A stretch of DNA of 9,801 nucleotides from Clostridia bacterium (GTDB lineage Bacteria > Bacillota_A > Clostridia > TANB77 > CAG-508), in NCBI GenBank assembly GCA_022792975.1, contig JAAWCC010000072.1, positions 1 to 9,801 on the forward strand, given 5' to 3'. The notes beneath the pieces were generated by a model. The model was not told the origin of the DNA and did not search any database. It was given only the letters and a program-made list of their open reading frames with translations. Both the position numbers and the translations under genes were made by a program. Position 1 is the first letter of the stretch. Each line of letters begins with the position of its first letter. This document shows positions 6,535 through 9,801 of this stretch, in pieces.

Positions 6535-8021
6535 CTAATTTTTATATATATTTTGTCTACATATTGCATATCCAAGCACTGCTAATACTAAACTTACAGC
6601 TGCAATCATAAGTTTATTTACTGTACCTGTTTTTGGTTCTTCATCCAACTTATGTTCTGGTTTCTCTGGCTGTTTGTCTTCTTCTGGGAGCTGTATAGAA
6701 TCATCCTCTGCAATTACATAAGTTGAAAAGTGGTCTGTTTCAAATTGTGCATAGTTTACATTATTTATCGATATTATATTTACTTTGTATTCTTCTTTTC
6801 CGTTTTCTCCAATTCTATATGCAACTAACTTTTCCATATTGAAGCCTTCTGGAGCTGGAATACTCACTCTTACTATTCCATTTGGCTGAATTATTGCACC
6901 ATTTAATATCAAGTTTATATCAAAAGCTACGAATTTATTTATATCTGATAATACTTGTTTTATATTATCATATACTATTCCATCTACTATTGTATCTACT
7001 TCCAATATTGTATCTTCTGATATAACTCCTGTATCAAATTCTAATTTTATATTTGATTTCATATTTGTTATATTATTTATAGTTGGCTCTGTTGTCGGAG
7101 AAACACTAGGCTCCAAGATTTCATCTGTTTCTACTCCGCCTACTTATTAACTTATCACACTTTGCACAATATGTATCACCTGTATAACCGCTTGGTTGTG
7201 TCTGTCGCTAATATTACATTTTTTAGTATTGTATTTTCATGATTACAAACACTATAAATATTTTCTCCTAGTTCAACAGGTTCAAATCCATCCTTGCAGT
7301 ATTCTACTGGTACTGGAGCATCAAAAGTTCCTCCACTTATTTTTGGCATATTATATATAGCATTTCCATCTTCGTCTTTTTCATCTAAAGCAATTTTTTT
7401 CCCTTCTGTAATAAATATTCCACCTTCAATATTAATCTCTCCGTCTGTTTTATTTATTCCTAATATCGCTTGTGATGCTGCTTTAAAAGTCCCACTTTCA
7501 ATAATCACATGCCCATTTCTATCACACCATACAGCATAATGTAGAGTTCCTTCTGCTTTTACATTTCTTATTATAACATTATTTGCATTATATACATTTA
7601 TTCCACCAACAGTAGTTACATCTTCAATAGTAACATTATTTGTTGTACTGTCATCTCCTATAAATAATGCACAAGCCCCACCTTTTGCATCGAATGTGCC
7701 ATTTTTCATTATGAAATTTGTTCCTTTAAAAGCAGTCTTTGAATTAGTAGCACTTATTTGGTGTTTGTTTAAATCAATAGTTTTACCAGAAGCATTTAAC
7801 ATCAATCTATCTTCTGAAGATGTATTAAGACTATCTAAATCCACATCTCCTGTCAGAATAATAGTATTATAGCTTTCACTTCCTATTGCTTCTGCAAATT
7901 CCTCTGCCGTTGCAACATAGGTGGTATTTTCCTCTACTGCGCTTACTTTCAGTGGCATTATAATCATTAGCATAATTATAATCACTAAAATCTTAATAAT
8001 TTTTCCCTCTTTAGTTCCCAT
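6535..8021 (-). CDS. Wall-anchored beta-helix surface protein, two CGG recoding sites
   Basis: The product is 494 residues with two +1 events. ATG 8021 is preceded by AAAGGA (8038-8033); an upstream ATG at 8066 has no such site. A signal peptide ends near ...LKVSA (about 31). Residues 40-240 show short repeating strands (IILTGDVDL, GKTIDLNKHQI, NNVTIEDVTTVGG, GEINIEGGIF) typical of a right-handed parallel beta-helix. A Cys pair (C259, then CAKC at 285-288) follows in GYTGDTYCAKCDKLISRG, a module common in clostridial surface proteins. Then come a second extracellular domain, a Pro/Glu spacer, EEPKTG (460-465), a hydrophobic helix and a short basic tail: a sortase signal. CGG at 7190-7188 and 7138-7136 gives glycines 278 and 295; without recoding the gene splits into three. 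The next gene is the sortase, presumably its anchor enzyme. The ligand is unknown. Confidence 0.87.
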
Positions 8022-8082
8022 ATTAATTATTATCCTTTCGTATTTTACGTTCCATAAATTTCGCAAATATTATCATATTATT

Positions 8083-8111
8083 ATTGTAAAACACTTTCTT
8101 TATTTATTCAA
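8083..8111 (-). promoter_or_regulatory. Promoter of the wall protein-sortase-PLP enzyme operon
   Basis: On the minus strand TTGAAT (8111-8106), a 17-bp spacer and TACAAT (8088-8083) match the sigma-A consensus at 10 of 12 positions. The predicted start is about 55 bases before ATG 8021. No operator is evident. Confidence 0.6.
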
Positions 8112-8260
8112 TACTTTTTTGTGAATTTTTCTTCATTTTTCGGCAAAAAATAAGTCAAATGATAATTTTAGAAAGTCCTTTCATTAATTAAGCCTTCTAA
8201 AGCTGCTATTTAACATTCATTTTTAATTTCTGTAACTTATTTACTGAAATAAATCTCACA

Positions 8261-8435
8261 TTATTCGTTATTTATTGGCATATTAAAAGTACATCTAAAT
8301 TGCTTCAAAGCTTGAATAAATAATCGATTTGTTTTAAATAAAAATTCTCCGTTTATTTTCATATAATTGTTCTTTAATAAAATAGTCTATTTGAATAATC
8401 TTTAACTCTTTCTCTTCCTGACTTTTCTTTATATA
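8261..8435 (-). pseudogene. Start-less coding-like remnant with a possible CGG site
   Basis: From 8435 the frame reads KKSQEEKELKIIQIDYFI to an in-frame CGG at 8351-8349. Dropping the C joins it to GEFLFKTNRLFIQALK..., ending with TAA at 8261, 57 residues in all. There is no start codon or ribosome site and no family is recognised, so the CGG here is only suggestive. It overlaps the end of the neighbouring remnant in another frame. From here to 8112 I see only AT-rich sequence with an imperfect inverted repeat (8167-8175 and 8193-8201). Confidence 0.25.
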
Positions 8436-8675
8436 TTACATTTCCTTGTTAATCATAATAACTTGATTTGCCATTTGAACGCGTATATTTAATTAGTGTC
8501 CCACCTCCCCTTGTTATGCTAATTCCTGTGTTGGTGGTACTATCTCATTTCCTTCGAAATCTACAATTGCAGAATATGTATGTACATCCTCTTCTCCCAT
8601 TGATATCCTTGCAAAATTGTGACATATATCTGTACTTTTAATATTTCTATTATATTTCTTTACTAAATCAATAAT
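8374..8675 (-). pseudogene. Decayed surface-protein-like gene remnant
   Basis: Coding-like minus-strand sequence without a start. It opens with IIDLVKKYNRNIKSTDICHN, includes GEEDVHTYSAIVDFEG, and stops at TAA 8516-8514. A neighbouring frame continues ITRGGGTLIKYTRSNGKSSY, hits a TAA, then reads QGNVIYKEKSGRERVKDY and stops at 8374. These breaks are not at CGG, unlike those in the neighbouring genes, so this looks like true decay. No family is recognised. It sits between the live operon and the inverted cassette, as expected at a rearrangement boundary. Confidence 0.4.
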
Positions 8676-8691
8676 TTACTATTTATCATAA

Positions 8692-9801
8692 TTATTGTTT
8701 AAGATAAATACTTTAGGAAAAACAGAAATCTATGCATGGAGTACAGATGGAGGTAACTATCAATCGGAGGAAAAAAATGAGCAAGTAAAATATGATAATA
8801 TTGCACCAAGTGTAAATGGAGTAGAAATAGAAGGTACAAAAGGAGAAAATGGATGGATTACGTCAACAGGTGAAATAAGAATAACAGCAAGTGACAATGA
8901 AGGAGGAATAATAGCAGGATATACATATGAGGTTTACAACATGGAAAATGTGCTTCAAAAGAAAAGTAGTGGAATTATAAAGATAGATACACCAATACCA
9001 GTAGAAACAGATGGAATGTGGAAGGTAGCAATAACAGCAGTAGATAAAGCAGGAAACACATCTTCACCTAAATTAGTAGAGGTATATAAAGATACAGTAA
9101 AACCAACAGTAGGAGACCCAATAATAGAGAATGTGCAAGAAAGAAGTTTTAAAATAAGGATATCAGCAGGAGACGAAACATCTAAAGTAGCAAGATATGA
9201 ATACTGGATAAATGGAAGCAAGCATGGAGAAAATGCAGTTGGAATGTATGAAGTAACAACAGGCTTAACCCCAAATGGAGATTATATTGTAGCAGTAAGA
9301 GTATATGATAATGCAGGACTAATGAAAGAATCAAACTCAATGCCAATATCGACAAAAGGAGAATTGCTAAAGCCAAATGCAAACATATCAGGAGATACAA
9401 GAAATGGTTACTATGTAGGAAATGTAAATATACAAGTAACAGATGCATCAAGTAGCAATGCAACAAGAGCAGTAAGAATAGGATATACAATAAACAATGT
9501 ACAACAAACACCAATATATGCAGTCAGTGGAAATATACAAATAACCCAAGATGGAGTATACAATATATCAGTATGGGTAGAAGACAATCAAGGAAATAGG
9601 TCAGAAGCAAATACAATAGCAACCTTCTCAAGAGACACAACACCACCAAGTATACCAAATGTAGTATACAATAGTGGAGCAAATACATGTAATTGGAAGA
9701 ATAACTATAACATAACACTAAACTCAACAGATAATCTATCAGGAGTAGCATACTATGTAGTAGATTATCATGGAAATGGAACAGACGATAGACAAGTAGC
9801 A
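8692..9801 (+). CDS. Start-less surface-protein cassette (alternative 3' module?), runs off right edge
   Basis: Open for 370 codons from just after a TAA at 8689-8691 to the window edge, with no ATG until 8941 and no ribosome site; TTG at 8695 lacks a Shine-Dalgarno. It begins KINTLGKTEIYAWSTDGG, matching the point where the prepilin-like gene leaves the left edge. It continues as repeated Ig-like extracellular modules, each with a D-x-(A/G)-x-N type turn: AITAVDKAGNTSSP, AVRVYDNAGLMKES, SVWVEDNQGNRSEA and TLNSTDNLSGVAYY. Linkers such as KDTVKPTVGDP and RDTTPPSIP separate them. Codons end strongly in A, as in the prepilin-like gene, and there is no in-frame CGG. It looks like a silent or alternative C-terminal module for that gene, or its truncated relic. 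Confidence 0.7.
8701..8752 (+). repeat. Inverted repeat copy B, at the start of the cassette
   Basis: Matches the reverse complement of 1-52 at 45 of 52 bases. Similarity begins abruptly near AAGAT at 8701, where the open cassette starts; upstream sequence shows no resemblance to the prepilin-like gene. This abrupt edge marks a recombination or truncation point. Confidence 0.85.

Noticed and set aside
8167..8201. Imperfect inverted repeat as a terminator
   Set aside because: Nine-base arms with one mismatch, a 17-base loop and no T-run on either side; too weak to call.
9182..9751. Minus-strand leucine-rich open frames under the cassette
   Set aside because: They mirror the A-ending codons of the plus-strand cassette and give low-complexity products.

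Overview
The window is AT-rich DNA whose genes, ribosome binding sites and sigma-A-type promoters look like a low-GC member of the Clostridia, probably an uncultured gut lineage. The evidence is an MtaB, an MreB/Mbl, an aluminium-resistance/methionine gamma-lyase-like PLP enzyme, a class B sortase with a wall-anchored substrate, and a prepilin-like GG|ITLIA surface protein. The lineage is an inference from protein style only.

Layout: (1) 1-946, minus strand: the 5' part of a large prepilin-like surface protein gene that runs off the left edge. (2) 947-1310: its leader, a consensus leftward promoter and three copies of an ACACG-N5-CGTGT-type operator, shared with a divergent XRE regulator (1311-1556, plus). 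(3) 1581-1616: a two-way terminator. (4) 1625-3955, minus: mreB-mtaB, one base apart, with their own promoter. (5) 4073-4225, minus: a 50-residue membrane protein with its own promoter. (6) 4332-8021, minus: a beta-helix-type wall-anchored protein, class B sortase and the PLP enzyme, behind a promoter at 8083-8111. (7) 8140-8690: decayed gene remnants. (8) 8692-9801, plus: a start-less stretch of surface-protein coding sequence whose first 52 bases match, in inverted orientation, the place where gene (1) leaves the window.

The main result concerns reading frame. Read conventionally, mtaB, mreB, the PLP enzyme, the sortase and the wall protein are all broken, the PLP enzyme into seven pieces. 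At every break the in-frame codon is CGG, and dropping its C so that GGA or GGT is read as glycine restores the family sequence. I find 14 in-frame CGG codons in these five genes. Thirteen are required for an intact protein, the fourteenth fits, and none is read as ordinary arginine. More than fifteen CGG strings in the other two phases cause no shift. This phase dependence argues against sequencing error and ordinary decay. It suggests that CGGN is decoded as a four-base glycine codon, or gives efficient +1 frameshifting, genome-wide. CGA and CGT still read as arginine. CDS coordinates below span the whole gene, including these extra bases.

The second notable feature is the inverted pair of surface-protein modules at the two ends, which could be an invertible or gene-converting antigenic-variation locus.
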